Part shown: positions 34,468 through 45,373 of the stretch, piece by piece
Layout of the letters: every line of letters begins with the position of its first letter
Position numbering within the stretch: the first letter of the stretch is position 1
DNA from: Gulosibacter sp. 10
Lineage (GTDB): Bacteria; Actinomycetota; Actinomycetes; Actinomycetales; Microbacteriaceae
Assembly: GCF_900163695.1 (NCBI RefSeq)
Contig: NZ_FUIC01000012.1
Span: forward strand, 62,001 to 126,000
DNA: 64,000 nt
Direction of reading: 5' to 3'
Translations under genes and position numbers: made by a program
The notes under the pieces: generated by a model
The model's database searches: none
Told to the model about the DNA's origin: nothing
The model's input: the letters and a program-made list of their open reading frames with translations, nothing else

Positions 34468-35367
34468 ATGGACACCGAGGCGGAATCCGTGACTGACGCA
34501 GCATCCCCGAACGACGACGCACAGCCCGAGCCCGAGCACGAGCAGCCGGAGGCTCCGGACGAGCAGCCGGCGGCGCTCGACGGGCGGCAGGACGCGCCGC
34601 AGGAGGGCGACATCGCGCTGCGGATCTCCGGCCTGACCAAGCAGTTCGGCAGCCGCAAGGCGGTCGACGACGTCAGCTACACCGTCGCGCGCGGCTCCTT
34701 CGCCAGCATCGTCGGCCCCAACGGCGCCGGCAAGACCACGACGCTCTCGATGATCACCGGCCTGCTGCCGCCCACCCGCGGGCGCATCGAGGTGCTCGAC
34801 ATCGACGTGTGGAAGAACCGCAGCGCGGCGCAGAGCCGCATCGGCTCGCTGCCAGACCGGCTGCGGATGTTCGAGCAGCTCACCGGCGCCCAGTACCTCG
34901 CCTACGTCGGCGCCATCCGCGGGCTCGGCTCGGAGCAGGTGCGCGAGCGCGTCGAGAGCCTGCTCGACACCTTCGGACTGCGCGATCACTCGAACCGCCT
35001 CGTGGTCGACTACTCCTCGGGCCTGCGCAAGAAGGTCGGCCTCGCCGCCGCCCTCATCCACAACCCCGAGCTGCTCGTGCTCGACGAGCCGCTCGACGCG
35101 ATCGACCCCGTCTCGGCGGGCACCATCATCGAGGTGCTCGAGCAGTTCACGAGCCGGGGCGGCACCGTGCTGCTGTCGAGCCACTCGATGGACTTCGTGC
35201 AGCGCGTGTGCGACCACGTGGCGGTGCTCGTCGACGGCCAGCTCATCGCCGACGGCACGGTCGACGAGGTCCGCGGCGAACTGACCCTGGAGGAGCGCTT
35301 CCGCCACATCGTGCGCGGCCCGGAAGAGACGGAGGGCTTGGATTGGCTCGACATCTCGTTCGGCTGA
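34468..35367 (+). CDS. ABC exporter ATP-binding protein
   Basis: The 299-residue ATPase has a 45-residue acidic Pro/Gln-rich N-terminal extension. Walker A GPNGAGKTT, a degenerate signature YSSGLRKK (in place of LSGGQ), Walker B LLVLDEPLDAID and the switch His SSHSM follow. The subtype resembles ATPases of ABC-2 exporters. It overlaps the following membrane protein, its likely partner. The exported substrate is unknown. Confidence 0.88.
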   Translation: MDTEAESVTDAASPNDDAQPEPEHEQPEAPDEQPAALDGRQDAPQEGDIALRISGLTKQFGSRKAVDDVSYTVARGSFASIVGPNGAGKTTTLSMITGLLPPTRGRIEVLDIDVWKNRSAAQSRIGSLPDRLRMFEQLTGAQYLAYVGAIRGLGSEQVRERVESLLDTFGLRDHSNRLVVDYSSGLRKKVGLAAALIHNPELLVLDEPLDAIDPVSAGTIIEVLEQFTSRGGTVLLSSHSMDFVQRVCDHVAVLVDGQLIADGTVDEVRGELTLEERFRHIVRGPEETEGLDWLDISFG

Positions 35368-36896
35368 GCTGGCGGAGCGTCGCCCAGTCGTTCTCGCGCC
35401 GGGCGCAGGTCGCCTCGAGCGCGTGGGCGGGGCTCGCGGTGCTGCTGTTCGGTGCCGTGCTCGTCGCGGTCGCGCTCCGGTTCTCCGGCGAGGCCGCCGA
35501 CACCACCGACCGGCTGCTGCGCGGCGCGCTCGTGCTCGTGCTCGCGGTGGGCTCGTTCGGAACGGGGGCGCTCACGCACGCGGCGGACCCGCTCGACGAG
35601 CGCGCCGTCGTCTTCGCGGGCCGAACCCCGGGGGCGGCCTCCTCCGGCACGCTGCTGGCGAGCCTGCTGACCCCCGCCTCCCTCGCGCTGCTGCTGCTCT
35701 CGGCGGCCACCGTGCTCACCTCGATGACCGAGGACGCGCCCTGGCTGCAGGCCGCGGCCGTGGTGCTCATCTGGCTCGTGTGGTGGCTGGCCGCCCGGCT
35801 CGGCGTGCGCGTCGGCCGCGGCGTGAGCGGGCGGCGCTGGGGGCACGAGTTCGCGATGCTCGCGAGCTACTGCCTGCTGCTGATCGCGCCCCCGCTCGTG
35901 TTCTGGCTGCTGTTCCTGCCCTGGCAGGACGCGCTGGACGCGGCCGGCGAGGCGGTTTCCGGGTCCATCCCGTGGGCGCCGCCCGCGAGCGTGCTGTTCG
36001 TCGACACGGCGTCGAGCCCGCTCGTGTCGATCCTGCCGGTGGTCGCGCTCGTGCTGCTGCTGGGCCTGCTCGAGTTCGCGCTCGGCGCCCGCGCCGCGCG
36101 CCGCGCGATGCGGGCCGTGAGCCCGGGCGGCGCGACGCGGCTGGGGCTGTTCCGCAGCGCCACCTCCTCGGGGCCGCGCGCGATCGCCCTGCGGATCTGG
36201 CTCGCGTGGCTGCGGGACGGCCGCTACGCCGTGGTGCTCACCACGGTGATCCTCATGCCGCTGGTGTTCGTCATCCCCATCGCGGTGGGCGGGCTCGGGC
36301 TCGAATGGCTCTCGCTCCTGCCCGTCCCGGTCTTCGCGTTCCTGCTGGGCTGGGCGCTGCACAACGACACCGCCTACGACTCGACGGCCCTGTGGATCCA
36401 CGTCACGAGCGGCATGCGCGGCGTGGTCGACCGGTTCGGCCGCGCGATCCCGACCCTCCTCCTCGGCGTGATCGTCATCCTGCTCGGCGGCGTCGTCACG
36501 GGGTGGTTCACGAGCCGCGAGCTCGACGCGGTCGTCGTGATCGGCGTGGGCCTGGCACTGCTCGGCACCACGGCGGGCGGCTCGTCGATCATGTCGGCGT
36601 GGCGGCCCTACCCGGTCGCGCGCCCGGGGGAGTCGCCCTTCTCGCAGCCGCTGCGGAGCTGGGGCGCCGCGCTCGTCGCGCACCCCGTGGCCGGCCTCGT
36701 CGAGATCGCGCTGTGCGCGCCGGCCATCTGGCTCGGGCTGCTGGCGGTCCGGGACGGCGATTGGGCCCTCGCATGGGGCGTGCTGGGCGCCGGCATCGGT
36801 ATCGGGGCGGTGCTCGCGGCCGCGGGGCTGTTCATCGGCGGCCGGGTCTTCACCCGCCGCGGGTGGAAACTCCTCGAATTCGCCCAGAGCTACTAG
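35343..36896 (+). CDS. ABC exporter membrane protein
   Basis: The 517-residue hydrophobic protein has about 12 membrane segments, and a charged, short N-terminus LARHLVRLSWRSVAQSFSRR. I chose the TTG at 35343, which overlaps the end of the ATPase by 25 bases and follows a GGAGGG sequence; no ATG is available before the first membrane segment. No conserved domain is recognised beyond the general ABC exporter form. Position and overlap mark it as the partner of the ATPase. Confidence 0.78.
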   Translation: MARHLVRLSWRSVAQSFSRRAQVASSAWAGLAVLLFGAVLVAVALRFSGEAADTTDRLLRGALVLVLAVGSFGTGALTHAADPLDERAVVFAGRTPGAASSGTLLASLLTPASLALLLLSAATVLTSMTEDAPWLQAAAVVLIWLVWWLAARLGVRVGRGVSGRRWGHEFAMLASYCLLLIAPPLVFWLLFLPWQDALDAAGEAVSGSIPWAPPASVLFVDTASSPLVSILPVVALVLLLGLLEFALGARAARRAMRAVSPGGATRLGLFRSATSSGPRAIALRIWLAWLRDGRYAVVLTTVILMPLVFVIPIAVGGLGLEWLSLLPVPVFAFLLGWALHNDTAYDSTALWIHVTSGMRGVVDRFGRAIPTLLLGVIVILLGGVVTGWFTSRELDAVVVIGVGLALLGTTAGGSSIMSAWRPYPVARPGESPFSQPLRSWGAALVAHPVAGLVEIALCAPAIWLGLLAVRDGDWALAWGVLGAGIGIGAVLAAAGLFIGGRVFTRRGWKLLEFAQSY

Positions 36897-36939
36897 CCCG
36901 GCCGCGGCCCGCCGCCGGGGATCGCCGTAGAATGGGCCC

Positions 36940-37221
36940 ATGGCTCCCTTCGACACGACGATGAACCCAGGCAACGATTCGCCCGCCGGCGGCACGGACG
37001 TGCTCGACCGCGAACTCGAGCAGCTGCTGGAGGACGAGCAGGTCGACGACGGCGATCACGACAAGTTCTCGCACTACGTGCGCAAGGAGAAGATCCTCGA
37101 GTCGGCGGTGACCGGCAAGCCGGTGCGGGCGCTGTGCGGCAAGAAGTGGCTGCCGAACTCCAACCCGGACCGCTTCCCGATCTGCCCGGACTGCAAGAAG
37201 ATCTACGAGCGGATGAAGTAG
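36940..37221 (+). CDS. DUF3039 protein with a two-cysteine-pair zinc ribbon
   Basis: The 93-residue protein is typical DUF3039: SHYVRKEKILESAVTGKPVRALCGKKWLPNSNPDRFPICPDCKKIYERM. The Cys residues (one in ALCGKKW and a pair in CPDC) suggest metal binding with His in DHDKFSHYV. The family is restricted to actinobacteria and its function is unknown. As usual it sits next to pncB, here convergent. Confidence 0.92.
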   Translation: MAPFDTTMNPGNDSPAGGTDVLDRELEQLLEDEQVDDGDHDKFSHYVRKEKILESAVTGKPVRALCGKKWLPNSNPDRFPICPDCKKIYERMK

Positions 37222-37240
37222 GCCCGTTCGCCCGGGGCCT

Positions 37241-38614
37241 TCAGACCCGGGTGGTCGCGCCCCGCTCGTCGATGTAGTAGGTGCCGATCGCGGGCTCGCC
37301 GCGGCCCAGGCGCATCGCGGTGCGCGGCAGCTCGGCGACGGCCGAGGCGCGGTGCTCGCGCGCGAGCCGAACGCCCTCGGGGCCCGTCCACGTGCGGTCC
37401 ACGGCGCCGTCGACGACGAAGTCGACGTACAGCGGCCGGTCGTCCTCGTCGCCCACGGGCAGGCCGCCCACCGAGATGAGCTCGCCCGTGGCGGTGCCGT
37501 GCGCACTGCGCCGGCGGACGGGGTACTTGAGGCCGCCCACCGAGGCCTTGCCGGGCGAGGCCTTGGCGACGGGAACCCAGTCGCCCCGGTCGTCCTTGCG
37601 CGCGACGAGCTTGTAGACCATGCCGGAGGCGACCGAGCCGGAGCCGGTGACCACGCTCGTGCCGACGCCGTAGGCGTCCACGGGGGAGGCGGCGAGAGCG
37701 GCGATCGCGTACTCGTCGAGGTCGTTCGTGACGGTGATCCGCGTGCGCCTCGCCCCCAGCTCGTCGAGCTGGGCCCGGACCTCGCGGACCAGCACGGGCA
37801 GGTCGCCCGAGTCGAGGCGCACGCCGCCGAGGTCGAGCCCGCCCGCCTCGACCGCGTTCCGCACGCCGCGCTGCACGTCGTAGGTGTCGACGAGCAGCGT
37901 CGTATCGGTGCCGAGGGCGGCGACCTGCGCGGCGAAGGCCTCGCGCTCGTCCTCGTGCAGCAGCGTCCACGCGTGGGCGGCGGTGCCCATCGTCGGCACG
38001 CCCCAGGTGCGTCCGGCCTCGAGGTTCGAGGTGGCCGAGAACCCGGCGATGTAGGCGGCGCGGGCGGCGGCCACGGCGCTCCGCTCGCCCGTGCGGCGCG
38101 AGCCCATCTCGGCGAGGGGCCGGCCCTCGGCGGCGGAGACCATCCGCGCCGCGGCGGAGGCGACGGCCGAGTCGTAGTTGAAGATGCTCAGCAGCATCGT
38201 CTCGAGGATCACGCCCTCGGCGAAGGAGGAGCGGACCTCGAGCAGCGGGGACTGCGGGAAGTAGACCTCGCCCTCGCGGTAGCCGCGGATGGTGCCGGAG
38301 AAGCGGTAGTCGGCGAGCCAGTCCGCGGTGTCCTCGGAGACCACGCGCTGCCCGACGAGGAACTCGAGCTCCGGCTCGGTGAACCGGAAGTGCTCGAGCA
38401 GCTCGAGGGCGCGCCCGATCCCGGCCGAGATCCCGTAGCGCCGGTCGTTCGGCAGCTTCCGCGCGAAGAGCTCGAACACGCATTCGCGGTGCGCGGTGCC
38501 GTCCTGCAGGGCCGCGTCGAGCATCGTCAGCTCGTAGTGGTCGGTGAGCAGCGCGGTGGACGGGGCGGTGGCCGGGCGCATCGAGGGCGCGGTCTCGGGG
38601 GCATCCTGCGTCAT
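37241..38614 (-). CDS. pncB: Nicotinate phosphoribosyltransferase
   Basis: The 457-residue enzyme has [22 protein letters not shown] at its N-terminus, the [13 protein letters not shown] segment, [20 protein letters not shown] and [13 protein letters not shown], the phosphoribosyl-binding parts of NAPRTase. It converts nicotinate and PRPP to nicotinate mononucleotide in NAD salvage. The start at 38614 gives a 20-residue lead before the conserved region. It is divergent from murI with 43 bases between the start codons. Confidence 0.93.
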   Translation of the reverse strand: MTQDAPETAPSMRPATAPSTALLTDHYELTMLDAALQDGTAHRECVFELFARKLPNDRRYGISAGIGRALELLEHFRFTEPELEFLVGQRVVSEDTADWLADYRFSGTIRGYREGEVYFPQSPLLEVRSSFAEGVILETMLLSIFNYDSAVASAAARMVSAAEGRPLAEMGSRRTGERSAVAAARAAYIAGFSATSNLEAGRTWGVPTMGTAAHAWTLLHEDEREAFAAQVAALGTDTTLLVDTYDVQRGVRNAVEAGGLDLGGVRLDSGDLPVLVREVRAQLDELGARRTRITVTNDLDEYAIAALAASPVDAYGVGTSVVTGSGSVASGMVYKLVARKDDRGDWVPVAKASPGKASVGGLKYPVRRRSAHGTATGELISVGGLPVGDEDDRPLYVDFVVDGAVDRTWTGPEGVRLAREHRASAVAELPRTAMRLGRGEPAIGTYYIDERGATTRV

Positions 38615-38657
38615 GCGCACAAGTGTAACGATGCGGACGGGGATAGGATCGGACATC

Positions 38658-39530
38658 GTGAGCAGCGCACCGATTGGCATCTTCGACTCCGGGGTCGGCG
38701 GTCTCACCGTCGCGCGCGAGGTGCGGGCGCAGCTGCCGCGCGAATCTATCTCCTACGTGGGCGACACCAAGCACACCCCGTACGGCTCCAAGTCGATCGC
38801 GCAGGTGCGGCGGTACTCCCTCGAGATCCTCGACGAGCTCGTCGAGGAGGGCGTCAAGATGCTCGTGATCGCGTGCAACACCGCCTCGGCGGCGATGCTC
38901 CGCGACGCGCGCGAGCGCTACGACGTCCCGGTCGTCGAGGTCATCGCCCCGGCGGTCCGGACGGCCGTCCGTTCCACGCACTCCGGCAGGGTCGGGGTGA
39001 TCGGCACCGAGGCGACGATCGGCTCCCGCGCCTATCAGGACGCCTTCGCGGCCGCGATCGACCTCCAGATCACGGCGCGCGCGTGCCCCACGTTCGTCGA
39101 CTTCGTCGAGCGCGGCGACACGACGAGCCCCGAGCTCGTGGCGCTCGCGGAGGCGTACCTCCGGCCGCTGCAGGAGGCCGAGGTCGACACGGTCGTGCTC
39201 GGCTGCACCCACTACCCGTTCCTCAAGGGCGTCATCGGCTACGTGATGGGGCCCGACGTCACGCTGGTCTCGAGCGACGTGGAGACGGCGAAGGACGTCT
39301 ACCGCACGCTCGCCACGGAGGGGCTGCTCAACGACGGGGCCGTCCCCGCGGCGTACAGTTATCGGGGGACGGGCGCGAACACCGACGCCTTCATGACGCT
39401 GGCGAATCGCTTCCTCGGTTCGGACATCCGCCACGTCGAACAGCTGCGCACCGGCAGGATCCCGCAGATCCGCGGGGGCGCGCACGACACCACGCCGCTT
39501 CGCGAGAAGCCGCTCCACCCGAACAGTTAG
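38658..39530 (+). CDS. murI: Glutamate racemase
   Basis: The 290-residue enzyme (GTG start) has [32 protein letters not shown] and the two catalytic cysteines in [12 protein letters not shown] and [10 protein letters not shown]. It makes D-glutamate for peptidoglycan. The gene leads a murI-rph-rdgB group that is usual in actinobacteria; rph starts ten bases after its stop. Confidence 0.96.
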   Translation: MSSAPIGIFDSGVGGLTVAREVRAQLPRESISYVGDTKHTPYGSKSIAQVRRYSLEILDELVEEGVKMLVIACNTASAAMLRDARERYDVPVVEVIAPAVRTAVRSTHSGRVGVIGTEATIGSRAYQDAFAAAIDLQITARACPTFVDFVERGDTTSPELVALAEAYLRPLQEAEVDTVVLGCTHYPFLKGVIGYVMGPDVTLVSSDVETAKDVYRTLATEGLLNDGAVPAAYSYRGTGANTDAFMTLANRFLGSDIRHVEQLRTGRIPQIRGGAHDTTPLREKPLHPNS

Positions 39531-39540
39531 GGGACTGCGA

Positions 39541-40272
39541 ATGACGACCACCCGTGCAGACGGCCGCGAGCTCGACGAGCTGCGCCCGGTCTCGATCGAA
39601 CGAGGCTGGAGCGAGCAGGCCGAGGGCTCGGCGCTCATCGCCTTCGGCCGCACGCGCGTGCTGTGCACGGCCTCGTTCACGCCGGGCGTGCCGCGCTGGC
39701 TCACCGGCAAGGGCACCGGCTGGGTCACGGCCGAGTACGCGATGCTCCCGCGCGCCACGAACGAGCGCTCGCAGCGCGAGTCGGTCAAGGGCAAGCTCGG
39801 CGGCAGGACCCACGAGATCTCGCGCCTGATCGGCCGCTCGCTGCGCGCGGCGATCGATACGAGGGCGCTGGGCGAGAACACGATCGTGCTCGACTGCGAC
39901 GTGCTGCAGGCCGACGGGGGCACGCGCACCGCGGCGATCACCGGCGCCTTCGTGGCGCTGGCCGACGCGATCGAGTGGGCGCGTCGAGAGAAGCACATCC
40001 CGAAGAAGGCCGAGGTGCTCAAGCAGTCGGTCTCGGCGATCTCGGTGGGCATCGTCGGCGGCGTGCCGATGCTCGACCTGCCCTACGAGGAGGACGTGCG
40101 GGCCGACACCGACATGAACGTCGTGATGACGGGCACCGGGAAGTTCGTCGAGGTGCAGGGCACCGCGGAGAACGAGCCCTTCGACGGCGCGGAGCTCAAC
40201 GAGCTGCTCGCGCTGGCGATCAAGGGCAACGCCGACCTCGCGCGCATCCAGTCGAAGGTGCTCTCGCAGTGA
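39541..40272 (+). CDS. rph: Ribonuclease PH
   Basis: The 243-residue phosphorolytic exoribonuclease trims tRNA 3' ends. It shows the full pattern: [91 protein letters not shown] and [20 protein letters not shown]. The stop overlaps the next start as GTGA. Confidence 0.96.
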   Translation: MTTTRADGRELDELRPVSIERGWSEQAEGSALIAFGRTRVLCTASFTPGVPRWLTGKGTGWVTAEYAMLPRATNERSQRESVKGKLGGRTHEISRLIGRSLRAAIDTRALGENTIVLDCDVLQADGGTRTAAITGAFVALADAIEWARREKHIPKKAEVLKQSVSAISVGIVGGVPMLDLPYEEDVRADTDMNVVMTGTGKFVEVQGTAENEPFDGAELNELLALAIKGNADLARIQSKVLSQ

Positions 40273-40880
40273 GCGGAGAGGCGGCCGACGGGCGCGTCGT
40301 CCTCGCGTCGAAGAACGAGCACAAGCTCGTCGAGCTGCGCCGCATCCTGGAGCCGGCGCTGCCCGGCATCCGGCTCGAGGGCTACGACGGCCCCGCTCCG
40401 GCCGAGACGGGGCTGAGCTTCGCCGAGAACGCGCTCATCAAGGCGCGGGCCGCGGCGCGGGCGACCGGTCTGCCCGCGATCGCCGACGACTCGGGCATCT
40501 CGGTGGAGGCGCTGGGCGGCATGCCCGGCATCTTCTCGGCGCGGTGGTCCGGCCCGGGGCGCAGCGACGCCGAGAACGTGGACCTGCTGCTGTGGCAGCT
40601 CGGCGATGTGCCCGACTACGCGCGCGCGGCGCGGTTCGTGGCGGCCGCGGCGCTCGTGGTGCCGGGGCGCTTCGAGGACGCGGTGACGGGGGAGTGGCAC
40701 GGCACGATCCTGCGCGAGCGGCGGGGCGAGGGCGGTTTCGGCTACGACCCGATCTTCCTCCCGGACGGCTCGGACCGCTCGGCCGCCGAGCTCGCGCCGG
40801 CCGAGAAGGACGCGACGAGCCATCGCCGCCGCGCCTTCGACGCGCTCGTGCCGCGGCTGCGGACCGGGCTCCGCCTCTGA
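40269..40880 (+). CDS. rdgB: XTP/dITP pyrophosphatase (RdgB/HAM1 type)
   Basis: The 203-residue enzyme has [65 protein letters not shown] and [13 protein letters not shown], all diagnostic. It removes deaminated purine nucleotides before they enter DNA. The GTG start overlaps the rph stop, so the two are coupled. Confidence 0.95.
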   Translation: MSGEAADGRVVLASKNEHKLVELRRILEPALPGIRLEGYDGPAPAETGLSFAENALIKARAAARATGLPAIADDSGISVEALGGMPGIFSARWSGPGRSDAENVDLLLWQLGDVPDYARAARFVAAAALVVPGRFEDAVTGEWHGTILRERRGEGGFGYDPIFLPDGSDRSAAELAPAEKDATSHRRRAFDALVPRLRTGLRL

Positions 40881-40905
40881 CCCGGTCTCGCGTCGGGCGC
40901 GTCCG

Positions 40906-42498
40906 CTAGCCGAGATCGCGCCGGCGGAACCGCCAGGCGCCCACGGCGAGGAGCGCGGCGGCGATCCCGGCGAGCGCCAGCGCGGGCAGGGGCTCGAACG
41001 CCTCCGCCGGGAGCGCCGCGAGCGCGGAGTACGGGGAGAGCGCCTCGGCCCACTCCGGCAGCTCGAGCATCCCCGCGAACGCGACCGCGAAGATGCCGTA
41101 GGCGACCGGGAGCCACGCGAGGCCGATCAGCCGCGGCAGCGCGCCGAGCAGCGCCGCTCCGAGCGCGAGCGCGCACAGCAGCGCCGGCACCTGGTTCGCG
41201 TGGGCGGCGAGCAGCGAGGGGACGAGCCCCGGGTCGTCGGTGACGGCCCACGCGCCGAGCCCGGTCGCGAGCCCGCCGAGCAGGAGCATCGCCGCGGCGG
41301 CGAGCGCGGTGAGGAGCAGATTCGCGCCGTACCAGCGGAGCCGTCCCACCCCGGCGGCGAGCACCGGGTCGAGCCGCCCCGCGGACTCCTCGCGACGCAT
41401 CCCCTGCACGGCGCCGATCGCGTAGGCGGACGCGAGCACGGCGAGGAACACCGCGAGGACGCCGAAGAAGCCGTCGAGGATGTCGTCGCTGCCGAGCATC
41501 GCGAGCACCTCGGGCGGGAGGTCCGCCGCGGCGTCGAGCAGCGACTGCGCGTAGGCGCCGAAGACGAGGCCGGTGAGGGCGAGGGCGATCGTCCAGGCGC
41601 GGATGCCGCCGCGCTGGATGCGCCAGCCGAGGCCGAGGGGGCCGCGCAGCGCGGCGCCGCCGTGCCGCGGGCCCGGTCGGGGCGCGATGAGGCTCGCGCC
41701 GAGGTCGCGCCGGGCGCCGAGCGCGAGGCCCGCCGCCCAGAGGAGCGCCGCGAGGCCGAGGGACAGGGCGAGCGGCCACCAGCGGTCGAGCACGTAGGGC
41801 GCGGTCTGCTGCGCCCAGCCGAGCGGCGAGGCCCAGGAGAGCGCGCTGCCGCCCGGCTCGGCGAGATCGCCGGCCGCGCGCAGCAGGAAGGCCGCGCCGA
41901 GCGCCGCGCCGGCGATGCCCGCGGCCGCGCCCGAGGTGGCGGCGAGCTGCACGGCGATCGCGGCGATGCCTCCGAAGACCATCCCGGTGGCGGCGAGGCC
42001 CGCGCCGAAGAGCAGCGCCGCGCCGGGTTCGCCGGGCTCGCCGACGAGCATGGCCGCGGTCACGGCGGCCGCGACGAGGAGGTTCACGATCAGCGCGAGC
42101 AGCAGGGTCGAGACGAGCGTGCTCGACCGGCCGACCGCGCCGGCGCGGATGAGATCGGCGCGGCCGGACTGCTCCTCGCCGCGGGTGTGACGGGCGACGA
42201 GGAGGATCGACATGAGGGCCGCCGGGACCAGCAGGTAGAGGCCGTAGACGTTCGCGAGCACGCCCGAGTAGGTCGGGTGCTCGACGCCGTAGCCCGGGCC
42301 GATCAGCACTCGGCCCACCGGGTCGGCGTAGAGCGCCGCCATCGCGGCGAGGTCCGGTTGGGCAGGCGCGATCTCCGGCAGGGCGTAGACGAGCATGAGC
42401 ATCGCGAGTCCGAGCGACGCGGCCCAGATGACGAGTCGGAGCCGCTCCCGGCGCAGCAGGAAGCGCAGGAGGGGGCCCGTGCCGGCGAGGGCGGTCAT
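40906..42498 (-). CDS. ABC exporter permease (ABC-2 type, antibiotic exporter family)
   Basis: The 530-residue membrane protein has two homologous halves of about six membrane segments each, as in the polyketide/anthracycline exporter permeases of actinobacteria. The N-terminus reads [36 protein letters not shown], and [36 protein letters not shown] and [30 protein letters not shown] are the matching loops of the two halves. It overlaps the ATPase gene by four bases (ATGA). Confidence 0.9.
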   Translation of the reverse strand: MTALAGTGPLLRFLLRRERLRLVIWAASLGLAMLMLVYALPEIAPAQPDLAAMAALYADPVGRVLIGPGYGVEHPTYSGVLANVYGLYLLVPAALMSILLVARHTRGEEQSGRADLIRAGAVGRSSTLVSTLLLALIVNLLVAAAVTAAMLVGEPGEPGAALLFGAGLAATGMVFGGIAAIAVQLAATSGAAAGIAGAALGAAFLLRAAGDLAEPGGSALSWASPLGWAQQTAPYVLDRWWPLALSLGLAALLWAAGLALGARRDLGASLIAPRPGPRHGGAALRGPLGLGWRIQRGGIRAWTIALALTGLVFGAYAQSLLDAAADLPPEVLAMLGSDDILDGFFGVLAVFLAVLASAYAIGAVQGMRREESAGRLDPVLAAGVGRLRWYGANLLLTALAAAAMLLLGGLATGLGAWAVTDDPGLVPSLLAAHANQVPALLCALALGAALLGALPRLIGLAWLPVAYGIFAVAFAGMLELPEWAEALSPYSALAALPAEAFEPLPALALAGIAAALLAVGAWRFRRRDLG

Positions 42499-43412
42499 GC
42501 GGCATCCTCCCCGTAGTAGCGCATGAGCAGCTGCTCGAGCGTCGGCGGATGCGCCACCAGCGAGCGGACGCCCAGCGGCGCGAGGCGTTCGATCGCGGCG
42601 TCGAGGTGCTCGCCGTCCACCTCGAAGCGCACCCGGTCGCCCTCGGCCTCGAGGCCGTGGACGCCCTGCAGCTCGGCGAGCCCCGCCGCGGAATCCCGGG
42701 TGAGCGCCTCCACGGTCGTGCGGGTGAGGTGCCGCAGCTCGGCGAGGGTGCCGGTCTCGACGGTGCGGCCGGCGCGGATGATGGAGATGCGGTCGGCGAG
42801 GGATTCGACCTGCGCCAGGATGTGGCTCGACAGCAGCACCGTGGCGCCCGCGTCGCGGGCCTCGGCCACGGTCTCCTGGAATACGACCTCCATGAGGGGG
42901 TCGAGGCCCGAGGTGGGCTCGTCGAGGATCAGCAGCTCCGGGTCGGAGGCGAGCGCGGCGACCAGCGCCACCTTCTGCCGGTTGCCCTTGGAATAGGCGC
43001 CGCCCTTTTTGGCGGGGTCGAGCTGGAAGCGCTCGATCAGCCGATCGCGCCTGGCTTCGTCGAGACCGCCGTGGAGCCGGCCGAGCAGGTCGATGGCCTC
43101 GCCGCCGGTGAGGTTCGGCCAGAGCTCGACATCGCCCGGCACGTATGCGAGCCGGCGGTGCAGCGCCACTGCGTCGCGCCAGGGGTCGCCGTCGAGGAGC
43201 CGGGTCTCGCCGGCGTCGGCGCGGATGAGGCCGAGCAGGACGCGGATCGTGGTGGACTTGCCCGCGCCGTTGGGGCCGAGCAGGCCGTGGACCTCGCCGC
43301 GCTCCACGACGAGATCGAGGCCGTCGAGGGCGGTGAAGCCGCCGAAGCGCTTGCGGAGCCCGGCGACGCGGATCGCGGGGGTCGCGTGGGCGGGGTGCGG
43401 TCGGGTCGACAT
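42495..43412 (-). CDS. ABC exporter ATP-binding protein (DrrA-like)
   Basis: The 305-residue ATPase has Walker [10 protein letters not shown], a variant signature YSKGNRQKV, Walker [13 protein letters not shown] and switch His LLSSHIL. The C-terminal 80 residues ([43 protein letters not shown]) are the regulatory extension of DrrA-like exporters. ATG 43412 fits the conserved start. Order tetR-ATPase-permease, with short spacing, marks one operon under the TetR regulator. Confidence 0.9.
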   Translation of the reverse strand: MSTRPHPAHATPAIRVAGLRKRFGGFTALDGLDLVVERGEVHGLLGPNGAGKSTTIRVLLGLIRADAGETRLLDGDPWRDAVALHRRLAYVPGDVELWPNLTGGEAIDLLGRLHGGLDEARRDRLIERFQLDPAKKGGAYSKGNRQKVALVAALASDPELLILDEPTSGLDPLMEVVFQETVAEARDAGATVLLSSHILAQVESLADRISIIRAGRTVETGTLAELRHLTRTTVEALTRDSAAGLAELQGVHGLEAEGDRVRFEVDGEHLDAAIERLAPLGVRSLVAHPPTLEQLLMRYYGEDAA

Positions 43413-43465
43413 CTGGGGCCTTTCGGTGGGGTGCCGCGCGCCGCGGTGCGGTCGCGCGCGGCCGG

Positions 43466-44125
43466 TCAGGATGCGTCGGGCTCGCCGCGGTGCTCGAGGT
43501 ACGCGTCGAGCATGGCCCGGTCGGCGAGGAGCCCCTCGGTGAAGAGCTCGAGGACGGGCAGGGTGATCTGCTCGCCGTACCGCTCCCACGTGGGGCCGAA
43601 CCGCGAGAGGTCGTTGGCGTGGTCGAGGGAGAGCTCGAGCAGCAGCGCGCCGAAGGAGCTCATGACGAGGTAGCGGGCGCGGGCGGTCTCATCGCGGCTC
43701 GGGCGGATGGTGCCCGCCTCGACGCCGAGCGCGAAGTACTCGAGGGTGTCGGCCACCGTCTGCTCGATGAACCTGCGCGCGTAGTCGCCGCCGGCGAGCA
43801 GGCTGCGCAGGACGTAGGTGACCAGCGGCGTGTACTCGGCCATGCGGTCGAGCTGGGCGAGGAAGACCGCGGGGTTGGAGGGGTCCGCGACGGAGTCGCG
43901 CTTGAGGTCGAAGATCTGCCCGAACACGCGCTCGTCGCATTCGGCCCGCAGCCGCTCCTTCGAGCCGAAGTGCTTGATGATCGAGGCCGGGCTGACCCCG
44001 GCCTCGGCGGCGATCGCGCGCATGCCGACGTCGAACCCCTCCTCGCCGAAGCAGCGGATGGCGGCCGCGCGGATGCGCGCGCGGGTGTTGAGGTCCGAGG
44101 ATTCCCCGCTGGTTGGTGAACGCAT
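43466..44125 (-). CDS. TetR family regulator of the ABC exporter
   Basis: The 219-residue regulator begins [59 protein letters not shown], a clear TetR DNA-binding domain. The C-terminal domain ([44 protein letters not shown]) is like those beside antibiotic exporters. ATG 44125 is set by the conserved part and by the operator that covers it. It lies 53 bases before the exporter ATPase. Confidence 0.88.
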   Translation of the reverse strand: MRSPTSGESSDLNTRARIRAAAIRCFGEEGFDVGMRAIAAEAGVSPASIIKHFGSKERLRAECDERVFGQIFDLKRDSVADPSNPAVFLAQLDRMAEYTPLVTYVLRSLLAGGDYARRFIEQTVADTLEYFALGVEAGTIRPSRDETARARYLVMSSFGALLLELSLDHANDLSRFGPTWERYGEQITLPVLELFTEGLLADRAMLDAYLEHRGEPDAS

Positions 44126-44152
44126 GTTCACCAAGGTAAACGACTGTTCACC
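44115..44152. promoter_or_regulatory. Two TetR-type operators over the regulator's start codon
   Basis: GGTGAACGCATGTTCACC (44115-44132) is a perfect 7-4-7 palindrome that includes the regulator's start codon. A second site, GGTAAACGACTGTTCACC (44135-44152), matches in six of seven arm positions. They are 20 bases apart, centre to centre. Confidence 0.75.
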
Positions 44153-44334
44153 GAGGTGCAAGCGCCCGTGCTGCGGGGATGGCGCAGTGCTGCGCCGACG
44201 CGGGCCGCCGGCTCGAGCGGGTGCGCGGCAGGAGGGGCGCGAGGAGGAGCTGCGACGGGTTGCGAGGCAGAGGGGGAAGGAGGCACGGCCCCGAGCTCCT
44301 CGCGTCGGCGAAGAATCCGGGGCCGTGGAATTCG

Positions 44335-44416
44335 TGCGGGAGAAGGGACTTGAACCCTCACGCTCGAAAGCACAGGAACCTAAATCCTGCGTGTCTACCG
44401 ATTCCACCACTCCCGC
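44335..44416 (-). tRNA. tRNA-Leu (UAG)
   Basis: Read on the minus strand, the 82-base tRNA has a GCGGGAG/CTCCCGC acceptor, the long variable arm of a class II tRNA (TGCTTTCGAGCG) and anticodon TAG, in a loop reading TTTAGGT. The discriminator is A, as for tRNA-Leu, and CCA is not encoded. The T-arm GGTTCAAGTCC is normal. Confidence 0.93.
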
Positions 44417-44507
44417 GACAGCGCACAGTCTAGCGGCTGGACGTTCTCGGGTTCCCGCCCGGCGCATCGCCTATCCTCCGCTCATCCGACGAATGAGAGG
44501 AACCCGC

Positions 44508-45299
44508 ATGACCGCTCCGCGCATCCCCGCCTACAACCTGTTCTTCGGCGATCGCCCCGATCGCCCGGCCGACGCTCGCGAGATCGGCTGGATCGGCACG
44601 AACGGCCCTGCGATCGACCGCGCCCTGTGGCCGCGGGGTCCGCTGACCGGCCTGCCGATGCTGCACGCGTTCACGATCGAGCTGCCCGAGGAGTACCGTC
44701 GCCGGGGGCCGGACTACCCGGCGATCGCCTTCTTCCAGGGCGAGGGGCAGTTCGCGGAGGAGGACGAGGAGAGCCGCCCCGATGCGGAGTCCGGGGACCC
44801 GTTCCTGCGCCAGTGGGCCGAGGCCCGCGAGCACCCCATGCTCGAGCGGCGCGAGGACGTCATCGACGGCCAGTTCGCGTTCATCTGGCTCACCGCGGAG
44901 GAGTTCCGCGGCGGGCCGACCCCGCCGCCCGAGGACGTGCGCCGCGAGGGCGAGCACGGCGACGACGACGAGGGGCCGAACGCGTGGGATACGCCCGTCG
45001 AGCACGAGACGGCGTGGCTCGCCGACCGGGAGGATCCCAACGCGGGGCTCGCGCCGAACGAGTCCGGCGCGGACGGCTACGAGCTGCGCTTCGAGAGCGA
45101 CCCGTTCGCGGTGAAGCCGTGGGCCGACGCGCTCTGGAAGTTCGACCACCTGGGCGGCACGGCGTTCCCGGTCCAGGCCCTGCCCGAGGGGCTGAGCCCG
45201 TACTATCTCGAGTTCGGCGAGTTCGGCGGCCTGAACTTCGGCGGCGGGGCGGCGCAGCTCGATCTCGAGACCGACGTCTTCGACTGGGCCTGCGGCTGA
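44508..45299 (+). CDS. Uncharacterised protein, possibly YwqG/DUF1963-like
   Basis: The 263-residue soluble protein is rich in Asp, Glu, Pro and Trp. The segment RGPLTGLPMLHAFTIELPEEYRRRGPDYPAIAFFQGEGQFAEED and the late SPYYLEFGEFGGLNFGGGAAQLDL have the form of YwqG/DUF1963 proteins (a beta-rich family of unknown role), but the similarity is weak and the family is not certain. A GAGAGG ribosome-binding site supports ATG 44508. It stands between tRNA-Leu and the Tad operon. Confidence 0.75.
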   Translation: MTAPRIPAYNLFFGDRPDRPADAREIGWIGTNGPAIDRALWPRGPLTGLPMLHAFTIELPEEYRRRGPDYPAIAFFQGEGQFAEEDEESRPDAESGDPFLRQWAEAREHPMLERREDVIDGQFAFIWLTAEEFRGGPTPPPEDVRREGEHGDDDEGPNAWDTPVEHETAWLADREDPNAGLAPNESGADGYELRFESDPFAVKPWADALWKFDHLGGTAFPVQALPEGLSPYYLEFGEFGGLNFGGGAAQLDLETDVFDWACG

Positions 45300-45373
45300 T
45301 CGCACCCGAATTCGCCTCGGGCGCGGATATGCCGGGGTGTGGATAACTTTTCCGGCATTTCGCGATTCCGGTC

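Noticed and set aside
44323-44433. Plus-strand peptide EKGLEPSRSKAQEPKSC.
   Set aside because: It is the reverse strand of the tRNA-Leu gene, not a coding sequence.
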